This document shows, in pieces, positions 1 to 7,485 of a stretch of DNA of 15,079 bases. Numbering within the stretch: the stretch's first letter is position 1; the number at the start of each line of letters is the position of its first letter. The notes under the pieces were generated by a model. It did not search any database, had not been told where the DNA came from, and worked only from the letters and a program-made list of their open reading frames with translations. Origin of the DNA: Methylococcaceae bacterium NSM2-1 (GTDB lineage Bacteria; Pseudomonadota; Gammaproteobacteria; Methylococcales; Methylomonadaceae). The stretch lies in NCBI GenBank assembly GCA_002256705.1, contig NQJI01000006.1, positions 1-15,079 on the forward strand, written 5' to 3'. The position numbers and the translations under genes were made by a program.

Positions 1-1231
1 CCTCTGATTTGGCTACTTGTAATCTATATTCAGCACTTTCATGGGTTTTGCTATGGGCTGATGCTGTGATCATGTCTTTAACGAAATCACGGTCTTGCGG
101 ATGAATTAATTGAATAAAACCATCCAGGGTGCCATCGAATTGTTCCAGATTAATGCCACATAAATTGGCCAAGTGTGCTGATATCTGAAATTGATTATTT
201 TTTATATGCCAGGTCCAATAGCCAAAACGGGCTATGCGTTGAGCCGCTTTTAGCGCAGTCAACGCCGTCAGTTGAAGTCTGGAGTTTCTGAGTTCGGCAG
301 TATTCTGACAGGCCCTTAAAATAAAATACAAGTGATGGATAAAAGTCTCATAATTAATGGGTTTAACAATGAAATCGGTTGCACCGGCATCAAATGCCTT
401 ATTAATCGAGTCACTATCACTCAAAGTGGTTGACATAATAACGGGTACATCGGCCATTGCCGGATCTGTTCTTAATAACCGGCATGTTTGAAAACCATTG
501 ATACCCTCCATCATTGAATCAAGTAGAACAATATCAGGCAACTGGTGCTTTATTTTTTCAAGCGCTTCAGCGCCGTTACTTGCTTCGTCAACAAAAAATG
601 CCGCTGCACGCAAGGTTTCAGATGTGATTAATCGAAAATTTGGATCATCGTCGATCAACAGAATTTTGATGGTCGGAAATCTGTCGTTTGCTGCAGGGGT
701 TAAGGGCTGTAAATTTTCCAATTCAACCGGATTTGAATTAACAACGGTATTTTCTGAATGATGTGTATTACAGTCATTAGGTTCAGTGTGTTTAATGGGA
801 AGCCACCTTTCTATCACATCCTCTAATTGCTGCTTGCTGAAGGGCTTGCCGATATAACTATCCATGCCGGCCTGCAGGCATTGTTCAACCATCCCTTTTT
901 GTATATCTGTACTCAAGGCAATAATAGGCAGCCGTGGTTTATTGGGTTGTGACTGTTCGCGTTGACGTATTTGGATAGTAGCCTGAAAACCATCCATCTC
1001 AGGCATGTGACAATCCATTAGAATTAAATCATAGTGATTTTCGATGAGGGCTTGTAATGCTTTAAGCCCATTGTTGACAGCATGCGCCTGGTAACCGATT
1101 GCCTGCAGCATACCCATGCAAACTTCCTGCTGGATAAGATCATCTTCAGCCAGAAGGACATTTCCCTTGAACTTAAAATCGCTGCTTGATGGCGCTTTTA
1201 GCGAGTTTTTCCGAGTGCCTTGTATTTCCAT
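1..1231 (-). CDS. Response regulator with two receiver domains and a PAS domain (partial, C-terminus off the window)
   Basis: This is a signalling protein of which 410 residues are visible; the frame is still open at base 1. Two receiver domains are evident. REC1 spans about residues 23-143, with acidic E29-D30-D31, phosphoacceptor D73 in LMDCHMPEMDG, S107 and K129-P130. REC2 spans about 186-305, with D194-D195-D196, phosphoacceptor D238 in VLLDSMM and K290-P291. A PAS fold of the PAS_3 kind begins near 332 (FGYWTWHI, then a HPQDR motif near 376-380). The ATG at 1229-1231 is the first possible start because an in-frame TAA lies directly before it; the ribosome site is weak (AAGA). No histidine-kinase core is seen in this part. 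In proteins of this plan the missing output is often GGDEF/EAL (cyclic-di-GMP), but a kinase output is also possible. It lies 95 bases downstream of nadB on the same strand, and I see no terminator between them. Confidence 0.85.
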   Translation of the reverse strand, partial: MEIQGTRKNSLKAPSSSDFKFKGNVLLAEDDLIQQEVCMGMLQAIGYQAHAVNNGLKALQALIENHYDLILMDCHMPEMDGFQATIQIRQREQSQPNKPRLPIIALSTDIQKGMVEQCLQAGMDSYIGKPFSKQQLEDVIERWLPIKHTEPNDCNTHHSENTVVNSNPVELENLQPLTPAANDRFPTIKILLIDDDPNFRLITSETLRAAAFFVDEASNGAEALEKIKHQLPDIVLLDSMMEGINGFQTCRLLRTDPAMADVPVIMSTTLSDSDSINKAFDAGATDFIVKPINYETFIHHLYFILRACQNTAELRNSRLQLTALTALKAAQRIARFGYWTWHIKNNQFQISAHLANLCGINLEQFDGTLDGFIQLIHPQDRDFVKDMITASAHSKTHESAEYRLQVAKSE

Positions 1232-1326
1232 TTAACAGTCTTGTAATTTTTGTTGGATTTCAGGTTCATTCAGAAAATAACGGGAGTAATTAAAAGTACG
1301 ACTTCTTCAGTTTAATCTTAGTATTG

Positions 1327-2952
1327 TTAAGGCGCTGTTGTCGGTCCATTAAGGGGTGTAAGAACGGTATTTTGAGGGGGTTTACTATTATCCATTTCTG
1401 GATAATCCAGAGTGTAATGCAGACCACGACTTTCTTTGCGTTGTTGTGCGCAACGGATAATTAATTCGGCTACGATGACCAGATTGCGCAATTCCAGCAA
1501 GTCACTGGTAACACGAAAATGACTGTAGTATTCGGCTATTTCTTTTTTAAGCAATTCCACACGATTCATGGCTCGACTTAGTCGTTTATCGGTTCTGACT
1601 ATGCCTACGTAGTCCCACATGAAATGGCGCAATTCGTTCCAGTTGTGTGAAACAACAACTTCTTCATCGGAATCGCTGACTTTCGATTCATCCCAGTCCG
1701 GGATTTTCGGAATAGGTGGAATGCCGGGAAGTTTTCGTAAAATATCTTCACTGGCCCGGTCAGCAAAAACCAGGCACTCCAGTAATGAGTTGCTGGCCAT
1801 TCGATTGGCTCCGTGCAGGCCGGTGCAAGCCACTTCCCCAATGGCATAAAGGTTTTTTATGTCTGTGCGTGCATAGCTGTCCGTTAAAACACCGCCACAG
1901 GTGTAATGCGCAGCAGGAACAACCGGTATAGGTTGTCTGGTGATATCGATATCAAATTCGAGGCATTGTTGGTAAATTGTAGGGAAATGCTCGCGTATGA
2001 ATTCCTCTGATTTATGACTGATGTCAAGATAAACGCAATCTATTCCGCGTTTTTTCATTTCGTGATCTATGGCTCTGGCAACAATATCCCGGGGGGCTAA
2101 TTCCCCTCTTGGGTCGAAATTTTGCATAAAAGAGGAACCATCCGGCAGGATTAGTCTGCCGCCTTCGCCCCTAACAGCTTCGCTGATAAGAAAAGAACGG
2201 GCATCCGGATGATAAAGGCAGGTTGGATGGAACTGCATAAATTCCATGTTGCTGATGCGGCAGCCGGCACGCCATGCCAGTGCAATTCCGTCGCCGGTCG
2301 AGCTGTGCGGATTGGTACTGTAAATGTAAGCCATGTTTGCGCCGCCTGTCGCCAGAACAACAACACGAGCAGTTATCGTTTTAACCTGTTGTTTCTTCGT
2401 ATCCAAGACATAGGCACCTAATACTTGCTTGTCGGCATGATCGGACCTCGGGGCTGTGATTAACTCGACAACATTATGATGTTCAAATAATTCGATGTTG
2501 TGATGTTCCTGTGCACGCTCAATAAGGGATAGCGATACAGCCTTGCCGGTAGCATCTGCGGAATGTACAACACGCCGGTGAGAATGACCGCCTTCCCGGT
2601 TCAAATGCAGTTTTATTTCGCCCGATTGGTTTTGCTCTTCAGTAAAAACAACGCCTTGTTCGCGTAGCCAGTCTATAGAACTTTTGCCGTGTGTAACGGT
2701 AAGTCTCACAATTTCTGGGTTACAGAGTCCTGCACCGGCATCCAGCGTATCTTCAATATGAGACTCAATGGAATCCTCAGCATCAAATACGGCGGATATG
2801 CCGCCCTGAGCATAATAGGTGCTGCCGGAGGTCAGTGCGAATTTCGATAATACGGCAACACTCGTTGGGTGGTCAGCCAGTTTAAGCGCTAAACTTAGTC
2901 CTGCGCCGCCACTGCCAATAATAAGGACATCATAATTTTTTGAATAAGGCAT
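1327..2952 (-). CDS. nadB: L-aspartate oxidase (NadB)
   Basis: FAD flavoenzyme that oxidises L-aspartate to iminoaspartate, the first step of de novo NAD synthesis, passing its product to quinolinate synthase NadA in the cytosol. Numbered from the ATG at 2952 (541 residues; E. coli NadB is 540), the Rossmann FAD site is VLIIGSGGAGLS at 9-20. The family motifs follow: STYYAQGGISAVF 44-56, REGGHSHRR 119-127, FMQFHPT 238-244, GELAPRDIVARAID 283-296, VPAAHYTCGG 345-354 and GLHGANRMASNSLLECLV 378-395. The C-terminal helical domain with the NW.ELR.FMWDYVGIVR signature is intact. An in-frame GTG at 2976 would add eight residues. Neither start has a clear Shine-Dalgarno sequence; I prefer the ATG because it matches the family N-terminus. 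The gene is divergent from rpoE, the same neighbourhood as in Pseudomonas. Confidence 0.96.
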   Translation of the reverse strand: MPYSKNYDVLIIGSGGAGLSLALKLADHPTSVAVLSKFALTSGSTYYAQGGISAVFDAEDSIESHIEDTLDAGAGLCNPEIVRLTVTHGKSSIDWLREQGVVFTEEQNQSGEIKLHLNREGGHSHRRVVHSADATGKAVSLSLIERAQEHHNIELFEHHNVVELITAPRSDHADKQVLGAYVLDTKKQQVKTITARVVVLATGGANMAYIYSTNPHSSTGDGIALAWRAGCRISNMEFMQFHPTCLYHPDARSFLISEAVRGEGGRLILPDGSSFMQNFDPRGELAPRDIVARAIDHEMKKRGIDCVYLDISHKSEEFIREHFPTIYQQCLEFDIDITRQPIPVVPAAHYTCGGVLTDSYARTDIKNLYAIGEVACTGLHGANRMASNSLLECLVFADRASEDILRKLPGIPPIPKIPDWDESKVSDSDEEVVVSHNWNELRHFMWDYVGIVRTDKRLSRAMNRVELLKKEIAEYYSHFRVTSDLLELRNLVIVAELIIRCAQQRKESRGLHYTLDYPEMDNSKPPQNTVLTPLNGPTTAP

Positions 2953-3042
2953 AGAGGTCAATTGGTCAACACCCACAGGGCAAAGTGAAGAAAAGTTTCA
3001 TTATCTAAATGAAGGTTGTGGCTTAGTGATCATTGTTTAGGG

Positions 3043-3072
3043 ATAATAACGCTTTTTAGAGTGATAGCACAA
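3043..3072 (-). promoter_or_regulatory. Possible sigma-70 promoter for nadB
   Basis: On the minus strand TTGTGC (3067-3072) is followed after 18 bases by TATTAT (3043-3048), five of six bases of the -10 consensus but only three of six at -35. It would start transcription near 3036, about 85 bases upstream of the nadB ATG. Weak, positional evidence only. Confidence 0.28.
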
Positions 3073-3087
3073 TTTTTGTATCATATA

Positions 3088-3114
3088 GAACTTTATGCGA
3101 TAGTGTCTGTCCAT
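3088..3114 (+). promoter_or_regulatory. Candidate sigma-E (AlgU-type) promoter for rpoE-rseA-rseB
   Basis: GAACTT at 3088-3093 equals the core -35 element of RpoE/AlgU-dependent promoters. After 16 bases it is followed by TCCAT (3110-3114), a partial match to the TCTGA-like -10. It lies 20 bases before the rpoE start. Autoactivation of rpoE/algU from such a promoter is established in E. coli and Pseudomonas; its use here is inferred. The short leader that would result is compatible with the Shine-Dalgarno AAAGAG at 3124-3129. Confidence 0.5.
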
Positions 3115-3134
3115 TTAAACATTAAAGAGCAGTA

Positions 3135-3737
3135 GTGAGCAGTCATACTAAGTACAGCGAACAACTAGACGAAGATCTTGTATTGCGAGTGCAACAGGGC
3201 GATAGATCTGCATTTGATCTTTTGGTGATTAAATATCAGCATAAAATCATTCAGTTGGTGAATCGCTATGTCAAAGATCCCAGCGAGGCTCAGGATGTGG
3301 CTCAGGAAGCTTTTATTAAAGCCTATAGGGCACTGGGTAATTTCAGGGGAGACTCTGCTTTTTATACCTGGTTGTATCGTATTGCTATTAATACGGCAAA
3401 AAACTACCTGGTGTCACGATCAAGAAGAAGCTCGGATTATCAGGTGGATATACAGGATGCAGAAGCCATTGAAAATGCACCTCAGTTGCAGGGTATGGAA
3501 ACACCCGAGAGACTGTTATTAAATCAGGAAATAATTGACACAATTAAAACAGCAATTGAAAAGCTACCCGAAGAAATGCGCACAGCTATTATGTTGCGTG
3601 AATTTGAGGGCATGAGCTACGAAGAAATTGCTACGGCAATGGATTGTCCAGTTGGTACGGTACGGTCACGCATATTTAGAGCGCGTGAGGCGATCGATAA
3701 TAAATTAAACCCCTTGCTAGAACACGGTGACTTTTGA
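3135..3737 (+). CDS. rpoE: Extracytoplasmic-function sigma factor RpoE/AlgU
   Basis: Sigma factor that directs RNA polymerase to envelope-stress promoters when released from its anti-sigma factor RseA/MucA. The 200 residues align along the whole length of E. coli RpoE. Region 2 covers about 25-95, with the core-binding and -10 recognition segments DVAQEAFIKAYRAL (54-67) and FRGDSAFYTWLYRIAINTAKN (70-90). Region 4 covers about 135-190, with the -35-binding helix-turn-helix SYEEIATAMDCPVGTVRSRIFRAR (161-184). The start is GTG at 3135 with AAAGAG five bases upstream. It is the first gene of rpoE-rseA-rseB: its stop TGA (3735-3737) shares a base with the rseA ATG. A GAACTT element upstream suggests that it activates its own promoter. 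Confidence 0.97.
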   Translation: MSSHTKYSEQLDEDLVLRVQQGDRSAFDLLVIKYQHKIIQLVNRYVKDPSEAQDVAQEAFIKAYRALGNFRGDSAFYTWLYRIAINTAKNYLVSRSRRSSDYQVDIQDAEAIENAPQLQGMETPERLLLNQEIIDTIKTAIEKLPEEMRTAIMLREFEGMSYEEIATAMDCPVGTVRSRIFRAREAIDNKLNPLLEHGDF

Positions 3738-4282
3738 TGCCTGAAGATTTAAATCAAAAAATATCTCAATTTCTTGATAATGAACTGGATCATGACGAGG
3801 CCTTGACTTTATTGCAAAAAATGCAATTACAATCCGAATTGCAAGACAAATTAATTCGTTATGAGGCTATAAGTCATGCAATGAAAACAGACGTTTTTTT
3901 ATTAACTAAATCCGATTTTTCAACAAAAATACGTCAGCAAATTCAGAAAGAACCTGTTTATTTGTTGCCTCAGCATAAACCATTCAAGCGGAGTCACAAA
4001 CAAATTGCTGCAGCTGCATCTATCGCTATTATTGCGGTAATAGCAGGACGTAGCTTGTATGGTACGGATCAGCATTCCAAGGTAGCATCAATAGTCCAGG
4101 TAGCCCAGCATCAGCTACCCGAACAGTCATCCAAACCCGTTGTTTATGCAAACCAGGCTGCGCAATATCCACTCAATAAACGCATTAATGATTATCTTCA
4201 GGCGCACAACAGTAGTGTTTATACGAATGGCGAGGCCAATTTTCAACCCCTTGCCAGAGTAACGGCTTATAGTCACAAATGA
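3737..4282 (+). CDS. rseA: Anti-sigma-E factor RseA/MucA
   Basis: Single-pass inner-membrane protein that holds RpoE inactive and is destroyed by regulated proteolysis under envelope stress. Its 181 residues show an N-terminal cytoplasmic anti-sigma domain (about 1-75; opening LNQKISQFLDNELD and then an E/Q/L-rich helix), a basic stretch KPFKRSHK (81-88) and one hydrophobic segment at about 90-105 (AAAASIAIIAVIAG). A periplasmic tail of about 75 residues ends in a MucA-like NDYLQAHNSS...ANFQPLARVTAYS. The ATG at 3737 overlaps the rpoE stop (TGATG) and has GGTGA at 3726-3730, six bases ahead. An in-frame TTG at 3734 is less likely. Its own stop overlaps the rseB start by four bases, so sigma, anti-sigma and co-regulator should be made in balance. 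The identification rests on position and domain plan; the sequence itself is divergent, as is usual for this family. Confidence 0.9.
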   Translation: MPEDLNQKISQFLDNELDHDEALTLLQKMQLQSELQDKLIRYEAISHAMKTDVFLLTKSDFSTKIRQQIQKEPVYLLPQHKPFKRSHKQIAAAASIAIIAVIAGRSLYGTDQHSKVASIVQVAQHQLPEQSSKPVVYANQAAQYPLNKRINDYLQAHNSSVYTNGEANFQPLARVTAYSHK

Positions 4283-5241
4283 CCGTAGTTAAACGTTTTT
4301 ATGTTGTACTGCTCTTGTCAATAGGGGTTGCCTCGGCAAGAGAGCCGGGGTTAAATGCCCAGCAAGTATTGGTGAAAATGAACCACGCTATGGAAGTCTT
4401 GAACTATCAGGGTACGGTTGCATTTCTTAAAAATGGCAAGCTGGAGCCTATGAAATATGTCCACGCGGCTGAAAAGGGTATTCAGCAGGAGCGTCTGTTG
4501 TCGTTAAATTCTCCGTTGCGTGAAATTATCAGAAATGGAGGTCAGATAAGTTGTTTGTTTAAGGAAACGCAACAAACGATCGTCGATCATCGACCTTTTG
4601 AGCGCTCTTTTCTGGTTGATGTGCCGAGGAATCTGGATGACATGGGAGCCATTTATCAGTTCGAGATAGTTGGTGAGGAAAATATCGCCATGCTGCCGAG
4701 CTATGTTGTTGCTATCCAGCCTAAAGATTACGCCAGGTATCCCAGAAAAATATGGGTAGAAAAACAACAGTTTCTGCCCCTTAAGGTTGTGGTTTATGAT
4801 AACTCAGGCGTTCCGCTGGAGCAGGTTGTTTTCACTGAGATAGAAGTTAAAGATGCACTGCCTTTTGTCGATGTTAAATTCCTGGATGCTGCTCATCCAG
4901 TCCAGCATATTCATCAGTCACAGCCACAATCATCAGATCAGGCGGCCTTTGTTGTGACCGCACTTCCGAAGGGTTTTCGGGAAGTATTCTTTATCCGCAA
5001 ACCTATGCACAATACCGAGCAACCTGTTGATCACCTGTTGCTTAGCGATGGTTTTACTACAGTGTCCATTTATATGGAAAACAAAAGCGCAGCGATACAA
5101 TCCGGTCTTCAATCAGTCGGTGCTGTTAATTCTTACAGCCGGACAATAAACAATTATCAACTGACCGTAATGGGTGAAGTGCCCGCAGAAACTGTCAAAT
5201 TTATTGCAGAAGGTATCAAGCTTCGGGATCTGAAGGATTGA
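4279..5241 (+). CDS. rseB: Periplasmic sigma-E regulator RseB/MucB
   Basis: Periplasmic protein that binds the outer part of RseA/MucA, shields it from site-1 cleavage, and is thought to release it on sensing mislocalised lipoprotein or lipopolysaccharide. Of 320 residues, the first 20 form a signal peptide (short basic start, hydrophobic VVLLLSIGV, cut after ASA). The N-terminal LolA-like domain (about 25-205) contains the family pattern NYQGTVAFLKNGKLE and YPRKIWVEKQQFLPLKVVVYD. The C-terminal domain (about 225-318) carries LPKGFREVFFIRKP and VDHLLLSDGFTTVSIYME. It starts in an ATGA overlap with rseA. No rseC/mucC gene follows; the next gene is the protease after a 405-base gap. Confidence 0.93.
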   Translation: MTVVKRFYVVLLLSIGVASAREPGLNAQQVLVKMNHAMEVLNYQGTVAFLKNGKLEPMKYVHAAEKGIQQERLLSLNSPLREIIRNGGQISCLFKETQQTIVDHRPFERSFLVDVPRNLDDMGAIYQFEIVGEENIAMLPSYVVAIQPKDYARYPRKIWVEKQQFLPLKVVVYDNSGVPLEQVVFTEIEVKDALPFVDVKFLDAAHPVQHIHQSQPQSSDQAAFVVTALPKGFREVFFIRKPMHNTEQPVDHLLLSDGFTTVSIYMENKSAAIQSGLQSVGAVNSYSRTINNYQLTVMGEVPAETVKFIAEGIKLRDLKD

Positions 5242-5646
5242 ATGATCGTAACTATTCAGCAGCAAAAATAAAACGCCAAAGATTAACAGATTAAACTTAT
5301 GAATAGCCAGAAAAGGAATATCCATTACAAACAGTAAGCTATCACTTTATCTGGATATGTCCAGTGGGAGGTACACTCAACTTTGGTGAAACTCATTAGT
5401 AACAAAAAGAGTCATTTTATAATTTGTGAGTCTGCGGCATCAAAATGCCGGTTGAGTAGGTATCATTTTTTGTCAGATTGCTTTGTGGCTAGTGCAACAC
5501 CGTGTTCGCCTGTCATGGTGATGCATTTATAAATATCATTGATAGCTTAATCGTCAATACAACAAAGTGCTGCACCAGTATAGATTGCAAGATTCATTGT
5601 TATACGTAATACAACTATTTTATCAATATTATGGAATGGAGATTTT
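5242..5646. other. Intergenic region between rseB and the HtrA protease gene
   Basis: No convincing gene is seen in these 405 bases. They hold a perfect TATAAT at 5418-5423 with only a poor -35 (TTAGTA, 16 bases upstream), a small hairpin at 5435-5450 (CGGCAT / CAAA / ATGCCG), and A/T-rich sequence up to the mucD ribosome site. No GAACTT-type sigma-E element was found by eye. There is no rseC/mucC reading frame or obvious remnant. The length suggests that mucD has its own promoter rather than depending only on read-through from rseB. Confidence 0.5.
5435..5450. repeat. Small perfect hairpin in the rseB-mucD gap
   Basis: A six-base stem CGGCAT/ATGCCG with loop CAAA. A run of T follows only about 15 bases further on (from about 5465), too far for a standard intrinsic terminator. 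It lies just downstream of the TATAAT at 5418-5423, so in that case it would be in the leader. Confidence 0.4.
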
Positions 5647-7059
5647 ATGCTCAAAAAACTTGGTTGGTATGTTTTTCTAGTTTTTCTGTTTAATCAAAAT
5701 GTATTAGCGCAATTGCCGGACTTTACCGAGATGGTAAAAGTCAATGGCGTGGCGGTGGTCAATATCAGTACTACCCAAAAAGCCAAGCCCGAAACTGCTG
5801 AAGGTGAAGGCGTTCAGAAAGAAATTCCCATGCCTGAAGGAATGCCTCCTGAAATGGAGGAGTTATTCAAGCATTTTTTTAATAATCCTGAGGGTGGTTA
5901 CGGTGGAGGAGATACCCAATCATTAGGCTCCGGTTTTATTATCTCCAAAGATGGTTATGTGTTGACTAATCATCATGTGGTAAAGGATGCTGATGAAATC
6001 ATTGTTAAATTCTCTGATAGACGCGAATTGGTAGCCAAACTCATCGGCTCCGATGCGCGTACCGATATTGCATTATTAAAAGTGGATGCCACTGATTTAC
6101 CCGCAGTCACTATTGGTGATCCCAGCAAACTACAGGTAGGAGAGTGGGTCTTGGCTATTGGTTCGCCGTTTGGCTTTGAGCAGTCAGTGACAGCAGGTAT
6201 AGTCAGCGCTAAAGGACGCAGTTTGCCTGGAGGCAATTATGTGCCGTTTATACAGACGGATGTGGCGATTAATCCCGGCAATTCAGGCGGGCCACTGTTT
6301 AATATGGATGGCAAAGTTGTTGCTATCAATTCCCAGATTTATAGCCGTACCGGTGGATTTATGGGGCTTTCATTCGCTATTCCCATGGATGTGGTGATGA
6401 ATGTTGTTGACCAAATAAAAACCAGCGGTAAGGCTGCGCATGGCTGGTTAGGTGTGCAGATTCAGGATGTGACCCGGGAATTGGCTGAATCATTTGGCAT
6501 GAAGAAACCACAGGGCGCATTAGTGTCTAAAATAATTCCCGGCAGTCCTGCAGAAAAAGCACAATTGCAGATTGGTGACATAATTACCGAGTTTAATGGT
6601 CATCCTATTGAAAACTCAGGTGATTTGCCGCCCATGGTAGGCATGACACCCATCAATGAGAAAGCAACGCTAAAAATTCTCAGGCAAGGTGATGAGAAAA
6701 CGATAACCTTCAGTATAGGACTTTTACCTGAACAGGTAGAAAAATCAGTAGAAACCAAAGCCGAGAAGGCCAAACCTACCAATAGGTTGGGGGTTGGTGT
6801 TACCGATTTAACCGCTGAGGAAAGGGAAGCGTTACAGGTTCCCAAAGGCGGTGTGTTAGTTCAAAATGTCGGCAAAGGTGCTGCCAAGAATGCGGGTATC
6901 CTACCTGGCGATGTGATTTTACGCATTAGTAATGAAGTTGTTCGTGATGTTGCTGATTTTGAAAAGATAGCCAAAAATTTCCCGGTGGGAAAATCAGTCG
7001 CTGTTTTAATTCAGCGTCGCGGAAGTCCAGCCTTTTTGGCACTTAAAATAGATAAGTAA
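5647..7059 (+). CDS. mucD: Periplasmic serine endoprotease, HtrA family (MucD/DegP/DegQ)
   Basis: Periplasmic protease/chaperone that degrades misfolded envelope proteins; in Pseudomonas MucD limits activation of the AlgU pathway. The 470 residues match MucD/DegQ length. There is a signal peptide 1-21 (cut after VLA). The trypsin-like domain (about 30-258) has catalytic H110 (TNHHVV), D140 (RTDIALLKV) and S213 (GNSGGPL), with a short glycine-rich loop at 83-88 in place of the long DegP Q-linker. PDZ1 covers about 267-358 (GWLGVQIQDVT) and PDZ2 about 378-467 (NRLGVGVTDLT). All catalytic residues are present. The start has Shine-Dalgarno GGAGA at 5638-5642, four bases ahead. It follows the rpoE-rseA-rseB operon on the same strand and ends before a strong terminator. 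DegP versus DegQ naming cannot be settled by eye. Confidence 0.95.
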   Translation: MLKKLGWYVFLVFLFNQNVLAQLPDFTEMVKVNGVAVVNISTTQKAKPETAEGEGVQKEIPMPEGMPPEMEELFKHFFNNPEGGYGGGDTQSLGSGFIISKDGYVLTNHHVVKDADEIIVKFSDRRELVAKLIGSDARTDIALLKVDATDLPAVTIGDPSKLQVGEWVLAIGSPFGFEQSVTAGIVSAKGRSLPGGNYVPFIQTDVAINPGNSGGPLFNMDGKVVAINSQIYSRTGGFMGLSFAIPMDVVMNVVDQIKTSGKAAHGWLGVQIQDVTRELAESFGMKKPQGALVSKIIPGSPAEKAQLQIGDIITEFNGHPIENSGDLPPMVGMTPINEKATLKILRQGDEKTITFSIGLLPEQVEKSVETKAEKAKPTNRLGVGVTDLTAEEREALQVPKGGVLVQNVGKGAAKNAGILPGDVILRISNEVVRDVADFEKIAKNFPVGKSVAVLIQRRGSPAFLALKIDK

Positions 7060-7134
7060 CTCATGCTTTAGACTATTTAGTTGTTGGGCTTACACGTTTA
7101 AGTTAAGTACCCAATGTTCGAATAACCATCAAAA

Positions 7135-7161
7135 AAAACGGCGGATTTAGTCCGCCGTTTT
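7135..7161. terminator. Intrinsic terminator after mucD, possibly bidirectional
   Basis: A perfect inverted repeat, AAAACGGCGGA (7135-7145) and TCCGCCGTTTT (7151-7161), with loop TTTAG. The GC-rich core has seven pairs and is flanked by an A tract on the left (from 7131) and a T tract on the right, so it could act on either strand. It lies 75 bases after the mucD stop and separates the stress operon from prmB-aroC. Confidence 0.85.
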
Positions 7162-7223
7162 CGTAATTTAAAGATCGGCAGCAATGACGCCAACCTCTCT
7201 CGGGTGTTAATGAGTGATTTTAC

Positions 7224-7338
7224 GTCCACGAAAGACACGAAAAAAATCTATAGGTTGCATCGATACTGGAAATCACCCATTGGGTAACGATTTAAAGTAT
7301 GGCATATCTCCTGGAATATTTTCTTGATTTTCGTGGAC
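7224..7338. repeat. Inverted-repeat element with CACGAAA subrepeats (MITE/REP-like)
   Basis: GTCCACGAAA at 7224-7233 is the exact inverse complement of TTTCGTGGAC at 7329-7338, framing 115 bases. The left arm repeats CACGAAA at 7227-7233 and 7236-7242. Inside is a small palindrome ACCCATTGGGT (about 7275-7285). It is non-coding. This design looks like a small dispersed repeat, but only one copy is in the window, so a repeat family is inferred. I see no target-site duplication. Confidence 0.5.
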
Positions 7339-7485
7339 CCACTGCTTTTCTGGGTTCTTAGCCCAATTTATTCAACTGTTGCTTTCGTTGACAATGCTTA
7401 AGTAAACTTACCACTCTGTTGCCTATTTAGTTTAGAATCTCTGTTTAAACCGATACCCAGTGTACCCTGATTATTTTGTTAAATA

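Larger units (their letters stand above)
7060..7485. other. Intergenic region between mucD and prmB
   Basis: These 426 bases carry no supported gene. They contain the terminator at 7135-7161, a 115-base inverted-repeat element at 7224-7338 and then A/T-rich sequence leading to prmB. A perfect TTGACA occurs at 7388-7393, but no good -10 lies 16-18 bases after it; a TAGAAT at 7433-7438 has no matching -35. The prmB-aroC promoter is therefore not located, although it must lie in this stretch. Confidence 0.5.

Noticed and set aside
498..761. An 87-codon plus-strand frame
   Set aside because: It is antisense to the receiver domains of the minus-strand regulator, which carry clear motifs.
4504..4767. 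Minus-strand frame of 87 codons inside rseB
   Set aside because: Shadow of rseB, which has a signal peptide, operon overlap and family motifs on the plus strand.
5383..5532. A 49-codon frame opening with TTG behind a GGGAGG (5366-5371), in the rseB-mucD gap
   Set aside because: The spacing to the TTG (11 bases) is too long, there is no ATG, the protein resembles nothing I know and it does not look like RseC. Probably chance.
7388..7393. Perfect TTGACA upstream of prmB as a promoter
   Set aside because: No acceptable -10 hexamer at 16-18 bases; the nearest good one (TAGAAT at 7433) is about 40 bases away.
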